The notes: generated from the letters alone by a model not told the origin. A stretch of 64,000 nt of DNA from Bacillus sp. ISL-41 (GCF_018613235.1 NZ_JAGGQP010000016.1:62001-126000); one strand, 5' to 3'. Numbered from the stretch's first letter, positions 31,298-40,847 are shown. Numbers and translations: made by a program.

Positions 31298-31595
31298 GGC
31301 TCTGTTGACAGGGCTGATTTTCGTTCCAGGCGCTTCGCTTTCCGCGGGGAAGAATTTTGAAAAAGCCCAACTGCCGGCTTTTTCAAAGATCAAATTCTTC
31401 CTTGCAGTCAGGGAGCCTCCCCGTCGGAAGCTCCTGCGGGGTCTCCCCATGACTTGCTCATCCCGCAGGACATTGAATTAGCTTCCCAGAAACTGCCCAC
31501 GCACGATGAAAATGCGTCAGCATTTTCGGAGGAGTCTACGCGCCTTCCACTACAATCAACAGGATTGAAAAACACCAATCAGCTTTATCGGAGCC
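31298..31595 (+). mobile_element. MITE-like structured repeat, copy A
   Basis: A 298-bp element with left end GGCTCTGTTGA and right end CGGAGCC, a slightly decayed terminal inverted repeat. It shares long blocks with the copies at 39181, 45711 and 50997: TTCGTTCCAGGCGCTTCGCTTTCCGCGG near the left, CTGCCCACGCACGATG, and GGAGTCTACGCGCCTTCCACTACAATCAACAG near the right, apart from short differences. It carries the optional internal hairpin (GAAAAAGCC...GGCTTTTTC). No coding capacity. The right end touches the T-tract of the ndk terminator. Confidence 0.85.
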
Positions 31596-31628
31596 AAAAA
31601 AAAGGACACTTGCTATTCACAAGTGTCC
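31596..31628 (-). terminator. Terminator of ndk
   Basis: GGACACTTG / CAAGTGTCC stem with 8 T residues on the minus strand. The tail of the stem lies just after the ndk stop. Repeat copy A begins at the last T. Confidence 0.9.
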
Positions 31629-31638
31629 AGGGGTTATT

Positions 31639-32085
31639 TTAGTAAACCCACTCGTTGATTAATTTGCTGTATTCAGCAAGCTCTTCTTGTTTGAAGAATA
31701 ATCCGATTTCACGCTCTGCGCTTTCTGGTGAGTCAGATCCGTGAATGACGTTCTTGCCTACAGTAACCCCGAAGTCTCCGCGGATTGTTCCAGGAGCTGC
31801 ATCCTTAGGGTTAGTTGCACCCATCATCTGGCGTGCTGTAGAAATAACATTCTCTCCCTGCCATACCATAGCGAATACTGGGCCAGAAGTAATGAAGTCT
31901 ACTAATTCACCGAAGAATGGACGCTCTTTATGTTCGCCATAATGCTCTTCAGCAAGTTCTCTAGGGATGTTCATAAGTTTTGCGCCAACAAGCTGGAAGC
32001 CTTTCTTTTCGAAACGAGCTACAACTTCACCAATCAGGTTGCGCTGTACTCCGTCAGGTTTCACCATCAAATAAGTCTTTTCCAT
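31639..32085 (-). CDS. ndk: Nucleoside diphosphate kinase
   Basis: Balances NTP and dNTP pools. 148 residues: [14 protein letters not shown] near 6-19 and [16 protein letters not shown] near 113-128, whose His is phosphorylated. The ATG at 32085 has TAGGAGTGG upstream. A much longer open frame through 32376 overlaps hepT and is spurious. Confidence 0.97.
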   Translation of the reverse strand: MEKTYLMVKPDGVQRNLIGEVVARFEKKGFQLVGAKLMNIPRELAEEHYGEHKERPFFGELVDFITSGPVFAMVWQGENVISTARQMMGATNPKDAAPGTIRGDFGVTVGKNVIHGSDSPESAEREIGLFFKQEELAEYSKLINEWVY

Positions 32086-32176
32086 GAGTTCCACTCCTAA
32101 TTCATATATGTATGTGAACCGCTTACAAAAGCAATCCTTAGAAATATTATCATTTTTTTGAAAAATTCGCAACTTG

Positions 32177-33139
32177 CTAATACTTGCGTTTCCCGATGAA
32201 TCTGGCGATATCGCGCAATGACTTCTTGGCCTTATTAGATGGGAGCTCTTCAAGGATATCAAGGGCCTTATCCAGGTAACGGTCACTGATTTTGAGAGAT
32301 TTTTCAATCGCCCCAGAATCCTGAACAAGCTTAAGTATTTCATTAAGTTCTTCTCTTGGCATGCCCTCATGGACATTCCTGATCCTGCTTTTGATATATT
32401 CGTCCTGCATTGCGTACAGTACAGGAAGAGTTATATTCCCCTGCAGAAGGTCCCCTCCAGCCGGCTTCCCAAGTTCTTTTTCTGTACCAGTGAAATCCAG
32501 CACGTCATCCGTTATCTGGAAGGACATACCAACATAGTAGCCAAACTTATACAATTTACGGTGGTCCTGTTCAGAAACTCCTGATACCACCGCACCAAGC
32601 TGACAGCTCGCTGCAATAAGAAGAGCTGTCTTCCGCTTGATTCTCAGCAAGTAATTACGCAGGTTCTGCTCAAAATTATATTTATCTTTTATCTGTTCTA
32701 TTTCGCCAACACTTAGTTCGACTATTGTATCGGAGAGGATTTGGTGTGCTGTCGGATTTTTGATGTCAGTCATAAGCTCCAACGCCCTGGCAAAAATATA
32801 ATCCCCAGTATACATCGCAATCCTGTTATCCCATTTTGCTTTGATTGTCGCCCGCCCTCGGCGCAATTCAGCATCGTCGATTACGTCATCATGAACCAGG
32901 GAGGCCATATGGATGAGTTCAAGGGAGACTGCTGCATCCTTGATGATATTGATATCATAATCACCGAACTTTCCGCCAAGGAGAACAAAAACGGGCCTGA
33001 TTCTTTTCCCGCCGGCTTTAAGCAAGTGCAGGCTTGCCTGGCTGAGCAGCTGGGAATCCGCCTGGATCGCTTCTTCCAGTTCTCTTTCTATCAATGTCAA
33101 ATCAGAATTCAAATATGTATATAGTAACTTCATCTTCAT
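32177..33139 (-). CDS. hepT: Heptaprenyl diphosphate synthase component II
   Basis: Catalytic subunit that makes the menaquinone side chain from FPP and IPP together with HepS. 320 residues: first Asp-rich motif [13 protein letters not shown] near 90-102, second [11 protein letters not shown] near 220-230, and C-terminal YIDKALD-like helix. The family start fits ATG 33139 ([10 protein letters not shown]) with GGGTGGA upstream. The frame stays open for 49 more codons upstream; see findings. Confidence 0.93.
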   Translation of the reverse strand: MKMKLLYTYLNSDLTLIERELEEAIQADSQLLSQASLHLLKAGGKRIRPVFVLLGGKFGDYDINIIKDAAVSLELIHMASLVHDDVIDDAELRRGRATIKAKWDNRIAMYTGDYIFARALELMTDIKNPTAHQILSDTIVELSVGEIEQIKDKYNFEQNLRNYLLRIKRKTALLIAASCQLGAVVSGVSEQDHRKLYKFGYYVGMSFQITDDVLDFTGTEKELGKPAGGDLLQGNITLPVLYAMQDEYIKSRIRNVHEGMPREELNEILKLVQDSGAIEKSLKISDRYLDKALDILEELPSNKAKKSLRDIARFIGKRKY

Positions 33140-33525
33140 AATTATCCACCCAGCTTTTACATCCTCGATATCCATTGATGCAGCTTTGACCGTTCCTTTT
33201 CGGCGCCTCAATGCATTCAGGAGGTTTCTATTATGCTTGGAGCTTTCAACGGCCAAGCTAATTAATTTCTCTACATCCGGATCCATTCTAATAGCCTCTT
33301 CGCTATCATCAACATTGCCGTAATACTAAAATAAAACAGGCTGACCTTCCTTGACGCGCGAAAAAGAAAAGGACAGCCATGGTCTATTTTACCATCAGAA
33401 TGTTTATCCTGGAGAATGGTCCAGCCAGAGCGCCTTTCAAGCCTTCAAGCCAGTAAAACGCTTTTCGTTAAACTGGAAGAAACCACTTAAGACAGTGTCA
33501 ACAGACCAGTTCCTTGGCACTCTTC
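33140..33525. other. Intergenic region between menG and hepT
   Basis: 386 bp where B. subtilis has a short junction. It contains an in-frame extension of hepT from 33286 and an unstructured remainder. No repeat from the families listed here was found in it. Confidence 0.45.
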
Positions 33526-34227
33526 CTATTTCCGGCCGATATGCACGGCTGCTACCCCTCCGCTATATGGCTTGTATTCAACATTAATGAAACCTGCATC
33601 GGAGAACATTTTGGCCAGCTCTTTCATGCCTGGAAAATCTTTAGCGGATTCCTGGAGCCAGGAATACTCATCATAGCTCTTAGCGAACAGTTTGCCGAAC
33701 ATCGGCATGATAAATCTGAAGTATAATCTGTATGCTTGCTTGAAACCCGGCAATGTGGGCTGGGACGTTTCGAGGCATACTGCCATCCCGCCCGGTTTAA
33801 GGACTCTGTACATTTCACGCAGCACCTGATTGTAATCAGGCACATTTCTCAGACCAAAACCAATGGTTACATAGTCAAAGCTATTATCCTCGAACGGGAG
33901 CTCCATTGCATTCCCATGGATTAGAGTTGCCTGATCCAGGTTGCGGGCCTCCAATTTCTCCTCGCCTATCTTCAGCATATTTTTGCTGAAATCAAGTCCG
34001 GCTACTTCGCCATCTTTCCCGGCAGCTTCCGCAAGCGCAATCGTCCAATCAGCCGTTCCGCAACAAACATCAAGTGCTTTGGCTCCCTTTTGGACATCCA
34101 TCTTTTTCATTGTGTCATTGCGCCATTTAATATGCTGCTGAAAACTGATGACAGAATTCATTTGATCGTAATTCTCATAGATTTTTTCAAAGACTCCATG
34201 AACACGTTGTTCTTTCGATTGCTGCAT
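33526..34227 (-). CDS. menG: Demethylmenaquinone methyltransferase
   Basis: Last step of menaquinone synthesis (SAM-dependent, UbiE family). 233 residues: [18 protein letters not shown] near 11, [12 protein letters not shown] near 50 for SAM, and [14 protein letters not shown] near 118. The ATG at 34227 gives the usual length; a longer frame is ignored. Lies between hepS and hepT as in B. subtilis. Confidence 0.96.
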   Translation of the reverse strand: MQQSKEQRVHGVFEKIYENYDQMNSVISFQQHIKWRNDTMKKMDVQKGAKALDVCCGTADWTIALAEAAGKDGEVAGLDFSKNMLKIGEEKLEARNLDQATLIHGNAMELPFEDNSFDYVTIGFGLRNVPDYNQVLREMYRVLKPGGMAVCLETSQPTLPGFKQAYRLYFRFIMPMFGKLFAKSYDEYSWLQESAKDFPGMKELAKMFSDAGFINVEYKPYSGGVAAVHIGRK

Positions 34228-34231
34228 TGCA

Positions 34232-35068
34232 TTACCCTTCTTCCGCGAATTTTTTAGACATGGTCTGATGCTGCCCTGCAATCAGGTCTAACCGTTCCAT
34301 CAGCAAGCTGTTCATCCCTGGCAGCTTCTTTAACGCTGCATTAATCTTCGTCATTGAAAATTCAATATATCTTGTGCAAATTGTTAGCAGGTATTTTTGC
34401 TGTTCCGATGACAGATCTGTGCTACTCTGGTCCATTTTTGGCAGAGCAATTTTTTTTAGCGCATTAAAAACCAGTGAACTGCCGGATTTAATGAACTTGG
34501 TTTCTTCTGATAGCAGCCTCTTGACAAAAAGCCAATTCGAAGCGAATTCAAACCATTCTGACGCATCCAAATGGTCAGCGACCTTGCCTAAAAGAGCCGA
34601 TTCGATTAATTTTACACTTTCCATTAATTTATCGATCGCTTCAGCTTCTTTTTGGTACAACAATATTTTCTGCTCATTGACTTCTTTTACACCTGAAGCT
34701 AATAGCTTAATCATTTCTATATCATCCATATCAGCCAGCAGCTTGTAATATAGCCCGCTGAAATAAATTCCAGCGAGAACCGTCAGCTGGCGGCGCTTAT
34801 GGCTTTCATCCTCTTCACCTGGTTGTGAGTTATGGACCTGCTCATGGGTATCAAGGGCAATTTGCAGGAGCATTGTGGTCACAGTGTAGTTCTTTGCTTT
34901 TTCCTGATTTACTTCCTGCTGTTCCATCAATGAGGTAAGCAACAAGAGCCTGTCATCATCTATAAAAGGAGCTTCTACATGCTCCTGCAAATAAGGATGT
35001 GAAAGTTTTTCGAGAAGAAGCTCTCTGGTGCCGTCTAATTTGTTTTGTAAATCTAGCAAATAAATCAC
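34232..35068 (-). CDS. hepS: Heptaprenyl diphosphate synthase component I
   Basis: Non-catalytic partner of HepT that determines chain length. 278 residues, mainly helical, with [19 protein letters not shown] near 26 and [22 protein letters not shown] near 105. GTG start with GGGGAACAAGG upstream. Promoter near 35229. Confidence 0.88.
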   Translation of the reverse strand: MIYLLDLQNKLDGTRELLLEKLSHPYLQEHVEAPFIDDDRLLLLTSLMEQQEVNQEKAKNYTVTTMLLQIALDTHEQVHNSQPGEEDESHKRRQLTVLAGIYFSGLYYKLLADMDDIEMIKLLASGVKEVNEQKILLYQKEAEAIDKLMESVKLIESALLGKVADHLDASEWFEFASNWLFVKRLLSEETKFIKSGSSLVFNALKKIALPKMDQSSTDLSSEQQKYLLTICTRYIEFSMTKINAALKKLPGMNSLLMERLDLIAGQHQTMSKKFAEEG

Positions 35069-35228
35069 CCTTGTTCCCCTTATTTATGTTGGATTGCCGG
35101 CGGCAGGCACAATTTTGTTCTATCGTGTAAGCCAGCGATATGCAGATATCTGGCTATTGAAAACAGACATAAAAAAAGCGCCTAAAATCTATTTTTGCAA
35201 TTGTACCGTACACTCCAAGGCAGTGACA

Positions 35229-35237
35229 ATTATATCA
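35229..35237 (-). promoter_or_regulatory. Extended -10 promoter upstream of hepS
   Basis: TGATATAAT on the minus strand, a perfect -10 with TGn extension; a weak TTCATG is 16 bp further upstream. It gives hepS a leader of roughly 150 nt. Confidence 0.5.
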
Positions 35238-35333
35238 CAAATAGTAAAAACATGAACGTGATATTATAAATTAAACACTATTTACGAAGAACTGAGCTCG
35301 ATTTTGTAACAAAATAGTTGGTTTTGCACTTTA

Positions 35334-35567
35334 CTACTTCTTCTCACTCATTATTTCACCGAATGGCGTGACGATTTTTGCATGCCCTCTGATTTTGATG
35401 GCAGAGGTATGTTCTGTAAACTGCGCAATCATAACTTCACCCTGGTCGAGTTTCTCGGAATGATGGAATCGAGTGTCGGTCCCTCTTGTAAGACCAATTA
35501 CATTCACACCATCCTCAATGGCCTTGATTACTACATAATCCGTATTAACGCTTTGTTTCTTATCCAT
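35334..35567 (-). CDS. mtrB: Tryptophan RNA-binding attenuation protein (TRAP)
   Basis: 77-residue subunit of the 11-mer ring that binds tryptophan and (G/U)AG-repeat RNA. Family stretches: [20 protein letters not shown] near 9-28, [22 protein letters not shown] near 33, and [14 protein letters not shown] near the end, with RNA-contacting Lys and Arg. ATG at 35567 with AGGGGGA upstream. Its usual main target, the trp operon, is not in this window. Confidence 0.96.
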   Translation of the reverse strand: MDKKQSVNTDYVVIKAIEDGVNVIGLTRGTDTRFHHSEKLDQGEVMIAQFTEHTSAIKIRGHAKIVTPFGEIMSEKK

Positions 35568-35668
35568 TATTATCCCCCTTACAGGAAAGAATATGTTGTG
35601 TTCGGGAAGCACTCGGTAAGCTCGTTTTATAACGTGATAGGAAAGTCCAAAAACTTCACTTCGAGAAT

Positions 35669-35787
35669 TGTCCAGCTCCAGCGCCTAGCCCTTCGAGTCG
35701 CTTCGGTCCGCCCATTGAAGTCAAAGAACAACTTCACTGGTCGGCCCTCCCGCGCTTGTCGGGGCTGACTAAGGCGCTTGCGCTTTC
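35669..35787 (+). repeat. Dispersed Bacillaceae-type repeat, copy E
   Basis: About 119 bp. Blocks shared with 61354-61527 in reverse orientation include CAGCGCCTAGCC, TTCGGTCCGCCCA.TGAAGTCAAAGA, ACTTCACTGGTCGGCCCTCC and CGCTTGTCGGGGCTGAC. I recall similar sequences in intergenic regions of other Bacillaceae. The GCGCTTGCGCTTTC end faces the folE terminator. Confidence 0.75.
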
Positions 35788-35798
35788 TTATAATATAG

Positions 35799-35829
35799 CA
35801 AAAGGCTAAAAGAATTACTTTCAGCCTTC
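35799..35829 (-). terminator. Terminator of folE
   Basis: AAGGCTGAAAG / CTTTTAGCCTT stem (one bulge) followed by TTTTG on the minus strand, 39 bp after the folE stop. Confidence 0.65.
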
Positions 35830-35867
35830 TACATCTTTGAATGTACTTTTAGTGTTATCAAATCTCT

Positions 35868-36434
35868 TTAAGCTTTAATCAATGAGAGAATTTCAGCTCT
35901 TGCGTTTACATCCTCGGCCAAAGTACCTCTTACAGCAGATGTAACTGTTTTCGAGCCGGGTTTCTTTACCCCTCTCATTGTCATGCACATATGTTCAGCT
36001 TCTACCACTACCATGACACCATGGGGATCCAGCTTTTCCATGATCGAATTAGCTATCGTGGAAGTGATCCTTTCCTGTAGCTGAGGCCTTTTAGCCACTG
36101 CTTCCACCGCTCTCGCAAGCTTGCTGAGCCCAGTAACCTTGCCACCTCGCGGAATGTATGCGACATGCGCCTTGCCAAAGAAAGGAACCAGATGATGTTC
36201 ACACATAGAATAGAAAGGGATATCCTTTACTAATACCAACTCTTCATGGTCCTCACCAAAAATGGTTTCGAAGTATTCTTTAGGATCCTGGTTCAATCCT
36301 GAGAAAACCTCTTCATACATCTTCGCGACCCGTTTGGGAGTATCTAGCAAACCTTCCCTGTTAGGATCTTCACCGACTGCTTCTAATATTAAACGCACCG
36401 CTTCTTCGATTTGGGCACGATTGACGTTTGACAT
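35868..36434 (-). CDS. folE: GTP cyclohydrolase I
   Basis: First step of folate synthesis (mtrA in B. subtilis). 188 residues: zinc-binding [22 protein letters not shown] near 73-94 and RPQLQERIT near 118. Forms the classic pair with mtrB downstream, but here a repeat and terminator separate the two genes. Confidence 0.97.
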   Translation of the reverse strand: MSNVNRAQIEEAVRLILEAVGEDPNREGLLDTPKRVAKMYEEVFSGLNQDPKEYFETIFGEDHEELVLVKDIPFYSMCEHHLVPFFGKAHVAYIPRGGKVTGLSKLARAVEAVAKRPQLQERITSTIANSIMEKLDPHGVMVVVEAEHMCMTMRGVKKPGSKTVTSAVRGTLAEDVNARAEILSLIKA

Positions 36435-36670
36435 CTGCGTTTCCTCCTATGATCCATCAATCTCATCATAATCCTGCATAGATAATCAACTATTAGATTA
36501 TAATATTTTCATCTTAGCATAACCGATTCTCGGCAGGCAAAACTTAATATTCAACTGTAATAATAAAAAGCTCAATTGCCTCGTTCAGACACGACTCGCG
36601 ATGGAGCTAGATTTGACAAAAACGTATAAAATGATCATTAAAAAGAAATTTTAAGATTCCCGGAAAAAGA

Positions 36671-36696
36671 AAAAAGGCCGCGAACAGGTCGCGGCC
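36671..36696 (-). terminator. Terminator of hbs
   Basis: GC-rich GGCCGCGA / TCGCGGCC stem with a TTTTTT tail on the minus strand, 38 bp after the hbs stop. Confidence 0.9.
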
Positions 36697-36733
36697 CTTA
36701 GGGTTTAGCATACGCTCAGTGCGTCGTATGTAA

Positions 36734-37006
36734 TTATTTCACTGCATCCTTAAGTGCTTTACCTGGTTTGAAAGCAGGCACCTTGCTTGCAGAGATTTCG
36801 ATTTCATCACCAGTTTGTGGGTTGCGGCCTTTACGGGCAGCGCGCTCACGAACTTCGAAGTTACCAAAACCGATTAATTGTACTTTGTCCCCATCTTTTA
36901 ATGCATTTAAGATTGAATCAAAAACAGCGTCAACTGCTTTTGTTGCATCTTTCTTTGAAAGCTCGCTAGCTTCTGCAACTGCATTGATAAGTTCTGTTTT
37001 GTTCAT
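36734..37006 (-). CDS. hbs: DNA-binding protein HU
   Basis: 90-residue histone-like protein that bends and packs DNA. Family core [20 protein letters not shown] near 46-65 is the DNA-binding arm. ATG at 37006 with GGGAGGAGG upstream. Confidence 0.98.
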   Translation of the reverse strand: MNKTELINAVAEASELSKKDATKAVDAVFDSILNALKDGDKVQLIGFGNFEVRERAARKGRNPQTGDEIEISASKVPAFKPGKALKDAVK

Positions 37007-37483
37007 GCCATTCACCTCCTCCCAAAGAGATCCCATTGCTCAGAAAATAAGCATCTTAACTACATTTCTAAACAAAACTTGTGAATTCTATACGTTGCCG
37101 GCAGATTTTATTATCCTAGTTTGCAAAAAACTATGATAATGAAACCTAATATCGCTTGAAACCCTGTTGTATAAGGGTTTTTAAGCTACAACGCTAATTC
37201 TGTTAAAAGATTATCATAATGTTTTCCTCTTATCAAGATAATTTCAAGAAATAATGGGAATCTTTTCTTCTTTGAAACATATTTGTAATATGTTGACCCT
37301 TATTCATTACCCGTAAGTTGCGCCATCAAACATGCAATAATGAATTTTAAGTCTTTCAACCTTAATTCAAAGGACGTCTTCAAGGTCTTTTCTCATATTT
37401 CGCTGCTGGCAAGTTATATTAGAAGAGCATTTTGTGTTTGGACAACATAATGGAGTATGAATCAAAATCTCCTAAAAGACAAA
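37007..37483. other. Long intergenic region upstream of hbs
   Basis: 477 bp between spoIVA and hbs with no gene. It should carry the hbs promoter(s) and a long leader. The one clear structure is the hairpin at 37159-37182. The part from 37185 to 37480 is AT-rich and shows nothing else I can name. Confidence 0.45.
37159..37182 (+). terminator. Terminator-like hairpin on the plus strand upstream of hbs
   Basis: AAACCC...GGGTTT stem followed by TTTTT on the plus strand. No plus-strand gene is nearby, so it may instead be part of the hbs leader or end an unseen small antisense RNA. Confidence 0.35.
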
Positions 37484-37507
37484 CAAAAAGACTCCCAAAA
37501 GGAGTCC
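37484..37507 (-). terminator. Terminator of spoIVA
   Basis: GGACTCC-TTTT-GGGAGTC hairpin with TTTTTG on the minus strand; it abuts the spoIVA stop. Confidence 0.9.
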
Positions 37508-37509
37508 AA

Positions 37510-38988
37510 TTATAATATGATTGCTATTAATCCACCGGAACCTTCGTTGATGATTCTTTCCAGCGTTTCTTTTAATTTATAACGTGCATTTTCAGGCATC
37601 AAGCTCAATTTTGCCGAAATCCCTTCTCTGACGATTGAGCTCAAGCTCCTGCCAAAGATATCAGAATTCCAGATTGACAGCGGATCATCTTCAAAATCCT
37701 GCATCAGATAGCGAACAAGTTCTTCACTTTGTTTCTCTGTGCCAATGATTGGCGAGAACTCAGATTCGACGTCCACTTTGATCATATGGATTGAAGGTGC
37801 TACTGCTCTTAAGCGAACACCGAAACGCGATCCCTGGCGGATAATTTCCGGCTCTTCCAGGCTCATGTCAGTCAAGGATGGTGAAGCAATCCCATATCCT
37901 GTCTGCTTAACCATTTTAAGCGCATCAGAAATCTGGTCAAACTCGGTTTTTGCATATGCGAACTCCTGCATCAGTTCAAGCAGATGATCCTTCCCTCGTA
38001 TCTCTACGCCAACGATTTCTTTCAGAATCTCATCGTATAGATCATCCGGGGCATACAGGTCGATTTCAGCAACACCCTGGCCCATTTCGATACCCGCCAA
38101 TCCAGCTCTGTCAATGTACTCAAAATCGCTGAATTGATGGACGACCCTGTCTACATCACGCAGCCTCTTGATATCCTTCACAGTCTCTTTGACTGCTTCC
38201 TGGTAGCTTTCACGCAGCCAGTGGTTTTCTCGAAGCACCATTACCCAGCTAGGCAGGTTGACATTCACTTCAAGTACAGGGAACTCATACAGGGCTTCCC
38301 GCATCACACTGAGAACATCAGATTCACGCATGCTTTCAACACTCATTGCCAGTACAGGGATATCGTATTTATCCGCTAACTGGGCTCGTAATGTTTCTGT
38401 ATTTGGATGGTAAGGCTGTGCACTGTTCACCACCATGATAAACGGCTTTCCGACTTCCTTGAGCTCTTCAATCACTCTTTCTTCTGCTTCAATGTAATCC
38501 TGTCTCGGGATTTCCCCAATTGTCCCATCCGTTGTGATGACGACGCCAAGTGTAGAATGTTCCTGAATAACCTTCCTTGTTCCAATTTCAGCTGCTTCAT
38601 GGAAAGGGATTGGCTCTTCATACCAAGGTGTGTTGATCATCCTTGGCCCATTCTCATCCTCATAGCCCTTCGCTCCTGGAACTGTATAACCCACACAATC
38701 GACGAGCCTGATATTCACATCCAGGCCATCATCCACATGTACAGATGCTGCCTGGTTAGGCACGAATTTGGGTTCAGTAGTCATAATCGTTTTACCTGCT
38801 GCACTCTGTGGCAGCTCATCAAGCGCTCTGGCTCTATCAGCCTCATTATTGATATTAGGTAAAACCACCAGCTCCATAAATTTCTTAATAAAAGTGGATT
38901 TTCCGGTGCGGACCGCACCTACAACCCCCAGGTAAATATCGCCGCCAGTCCTCTCGGCAATATCCTTAAAAATATCTACCTTTTCCAA
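37510..38988 (-). CDS. spoIVA: Stage IV sporulation protein A, spore coat base ATPase
   Basis: 492 residues, same length as B. subtilis. Polymerises around the forespore as the basement layer of the coat using ATP. Walker A GAVRTGKST near 24-32, DCVGYTVPGAKGYEDENG near 97, and the conserved C-terminal end GSGGLIAIIL. TTG start with GGGAGGGG upstream. A sigma-E-type promoter lies at 39057-39087, fitting mother-cell expression. Confidence 0.98.
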   Translation of the reverse strand: MEKVDIFKDIAERTGGDIYLGVVGAVRTGKSTFIKKFMELVVLPNINNEADRARALDELPQSAAGKTIMTTEPKFVPNQAASVHVDDGLDVNIRLVDCVGYTVPGAKGYEDENGPRMINTPWYEEPIPFHEAAEIGTRKVIQEHSTLGVVITTDGTIGEIPRQDYIEAEERVIEELKEVGKPFIMVVNSAQPYHPNTETLRAQLADKYDIPVLAMSVESMRESDVLSVMREALYEFPVLEVNVNLPSWVMVLRENHWLRESYQEAVKETVKDIKRLRDVDRVVHQFSDFEYIDRAGLAGIEMGQGVAEIDLYAPDDLYDEILKEIVGVEIRGKDHLLELMQEFAYAKTEFDQISDALKMVKQTGYGIASPSLTDMSLEEPEIIRQGSRFGVRLRAVAPSIHMIKVDVESEFSPIIGTEKQSEELVRYLMQDFEDDPLSIWNSDIFGRSLSSIVREGISAKLSLMPENARYKLKETLERIINEGSGGLIAIIL

Positions 38989-39056
38989 GTGATCCCCTCC
39001 CGATCATAGAGTTAGTGGGAATAAATTCATCCAAATTAGTAATCTGGGACAGTATA

Positions 39057-39087
39057 TATTTATGATGTTGTCCTATATCAATATGAC
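39057..39087 (-). promoter_or_regulatory. Candidate sigma-E promoter of spoIVA
   Basis: On the minus strand GTCATATT (-35, 39080-39087), a 15-bp spacer and CATAAATA (-10, 39057-39064), close to the sigma-E pattern. About 70 bp upstream of the TTG. Confidence 0.5.
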
Positions 39088-39180
39088 AATTTTTTTATTT
39101 TTTTACCCCCTTATTTTGATTTCACAAAAGAATCCCTTCAATTCCCATATATGAGAACAATTGATATCTTTCTTTAACAT

Positions 39181-39428
39181 GGCTCTGTTAAATTCGGCTG
39201 TTGATTTTCGTTCCAGGCACTTCGCTTTCCGCGGGCATTCCGGGAGCCTCCTCGGCGCTTCTGGCGCCTGTGGGGTCTCCCGTGACTTGCTCATCCCGCA
39301 GGACATTGATTGAGCTTCCTCGAACCTGCCCACGCACGATGAAACACGTTAGCATTTTCGAAGGAGTCTTCGCGCCTTCCACTACAATCAACAGGAGTTG
39401 AAAATTAACATTGGTCTTTAATAGAGCC
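39181..39428 (+). mobile_element. MITE-like structured repeat, copy B (short form)
   Basis: 248 bp with left end GGCTCTGTTAAA and right end TTTAATAGAGCC, one mismatch in the terminal inverted repeat. Same blocks as copies A, C and D but lacking the ~60-bp internal hairpin module after TTTCCGCGGG. The right end is 6 bp from the T-tract of the yphF terminator. Confidence 0.85.
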
Positions 39429-39434
39429 TAAGAC

Positions 39435-39477
39435 AAAAAAACCCTGCTTCTACAATATATTTTGCAGAATCAGGGTT
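39435..39477 (-). terminator. Terminator of yphF
   Basis: AACCCTG / CAGGGTT outer stem with additional internal pairing, T7 on the minus strand. Confidence 0.75.
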
Positions 39478-39534
39478 ATGACAAATTTATTAGAAATGCA
39501 CAAGAGCCTTGCAGCATCAACAGGAAACCCGTAT

Positions 39535-40248
39535 TTAATCCTTCACCAAAAAGACCGGTTCTTTGGTCTCCTGATCGATGGCATATGGCAAGGAATAGGC
39601 TGGAACAAACATGGAATTATCTACGAGGATGTCGCGTATATCCACACCTTCTTCAAATTCTTTCTTTGAAGATTTAATAGCCTGGTAGAGATCACTCCGG
39701 TAATCCACATAAATCTCTCCTTCTGTAGAGATGATAAAATGCAGGTTCTGGTTTGTGAACGGGCTTACAACCACAGGCTCCTCTTTATAGCCAATTTTTT
39801 TGAAATCGAGCGTGTACACATTTTCCGCGACCTTCTCCTTGAATGGTGGATAGCCTGTGGCATTGATCCGCATTTTTATCTCACGGATCGTCTCTGCCAT
39901 TCTTAAATCGAGCAGCTTTACTGTCGGATCTGTTTCTGCATCAACAAGGACATATTGAAACAGTCCACCATTTTCATAGGCATTGCCTGGAGACTCGGCC
40001 ATATATCTTGGAACAATTTTCTTAAAATCTATAGGATACTTTTGGTAAATAGGTGTCTCTGCATCTTTTGTCTTGATTGGCAGCAGACCGCCTTTTGCTT
40101 CCTTGTACTGGTCAACTGCAGACTGGACACTGTCAAGCTGATCCTTATAGGGCACTTGATTCTGTACTAGCTTTTCTTCCGGATACATACAACCAGTCAA
40201 CGTAACTACGACAAGGATGGCCGCCAGATAAAAACAAATTTTCTTCAT
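39535..40248 (-). CDS. yphF: YphF-like lipoprotein
   Basis: 237 residues. Signal peptide with lipobox LTGC at residues 15-18, so a membrane-anchored extracytoplasmic lipoprotein. Function unknown; conserved next to spoIVA in Bacillus. ATG at 40248; upstream frame extension of 20 codons is ignored because MKK plus hydrophobic stretch is the signal. Confidence 0.85.
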   Translation of the reverse strand: MKKICFYLAAILVVVTLTGCMYPEEKLVQNQVPYKDQLDSVQSAVDQYKEAKGGLLPIKTKDAETPIYQKYPIDFKKIVPRYMAESPGNAYENGGLFQYVLVDAETDPTVKLLDLRMAETIREIKMRINATGYPPFKEKVAENVYTLDFKKIGYKEEPVVVSPFTNQNLHFIISTEGEIYVDYRSDLYQAIKSSKKEFEEGVDIRDILVDNSMFVPAYSLPYAIDQETKEPVFLVKD

Positions 40249-40276
40249 TGATCCCAACCCTTTTAACCTATGTATT

Positions 40277-40477
40277 TTATTCACTCGTAGGGCCGCTGAA
40301 AACGACAAAGAAAATTATCAGCCCTGCGATGATCATCAATATGTAGGCAATGATTGCCGTGGCTATTTTGAAAAAGCCTTTTAACTTGTAGCGGCTTAAA
40401 TAAATGGCAAACAAAGACAGTATCATACTTCCCATACCAACAAAAGAAATATACATCTTCAATAATGCGGGTGACAA
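40277..40477 (-). CDS. yphE: YphE-like small membrane protein (DUF2768)
   Basis: 66 residues with two membrane helices (residues ~5-25 and ~36-60). I chose the TTG at 40477 because GGGAGGGG lies 6 nt upstream. The longer frame from 40531 begins inside the promoter. Function unknown. Confidence 0.75.
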   Translation of the reverse strand: MSPALLKMYISFVGMGSMILSLFAIYLSRYKLKGFFKIATAIIAYILMIIAGLIIFFVVFSGPTSE

Positions 40478-40504
40478 AATAAACCCCTCCCTTTTCCGAG
40501 AAGT

Positions 40505-40513
40505 ATTATAACA
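40505..40513 (-). promoter_or_regulatory. Extended -10 promoter of yphE-yphF
   Basis: TGTTATAAT on the minus strand; TTGCAT lies 19 bp upstream as a weak -35. Only 28 bp before the proposed TTG start. Confidence 0.45.
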
Positions 40514-40552
40514 TAAGCAGCAATCACGCATGCAAATAAATCTTTTTTCAAT

Positions 40553-40646
40553 GCTCTTTTCTCAAAGGTTTGTTGCTAGTGACTGCAAATTTGGATTGAA
40601 TGACCAATGTTTCTCTACAAAATTAAAGCTTATTATGAAAACAGCC
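40553..40646 (+). repeat. Small inverted-repeat element, decayed copy 1
   Basis: About 94 bp, starting GCTCTTTTCTCA and ending in a decayed version of the opposite arm. It aligns with the element at 40656-40749 along its length (GTTGCTA.TGACTG, GAATGACCAATGTTTC.CTA, AAGCTTATTATGA). Confidence 0.75.
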
Positions 40647-40655
40647 TTTTTTAAG

Positions 40656-40749
40656 GCTCTTTTCTCAAACTTTGTTGCTAATGACTGAAAAATTTGAATA
40701 AATGACCAATGTTTCCCTATAAAATTTAAGCTTATTATGAGAAAAGAGC
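40656..40749 (+). mobile_element. Small element with perfect 12-bp terminal inverted repeats
   Basis: 94 bp bounded by GCTCTTTTCTCA and TGAGAAAAGAGC, exact complements. No coding capacity. Tandem with a decayed copy just upstream. MITE-like by shape; no transposase source is visible. Confidence 0.7.
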
Positions 40750-40847
40750 TTGCAAACTTAATACCGACCTACTAATTGGCTTTTCATCACTTTAAAATCG
40801 GCTTTAGAATTTTAACAATAACCCTTACAAAACAGCCCTTTTAGCAG
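40750..40847. other. Non-coding AT-rich spacer
   Basis: No gene or recognisable element between the small repeats and the gpsA terminator. Confidence 0.4.

Noticed and set aside
31298-31595. Full insertion sequence with transposase
   Set aside because: Under 300 bp, no open frame of meaningful length, structure rather than coding.
32106-32121. cre site upstream of ndk (TTGTAAGCGGTTCACA)
   Set aside because: Has one extra base compared with the cre consensus in the right half, so the half-sites are out of register.
32086-32376. N-terminal extension of ndk
   Set aside because: Overlaps hepT and ndk has a good ribosome site and normal length from 32085.
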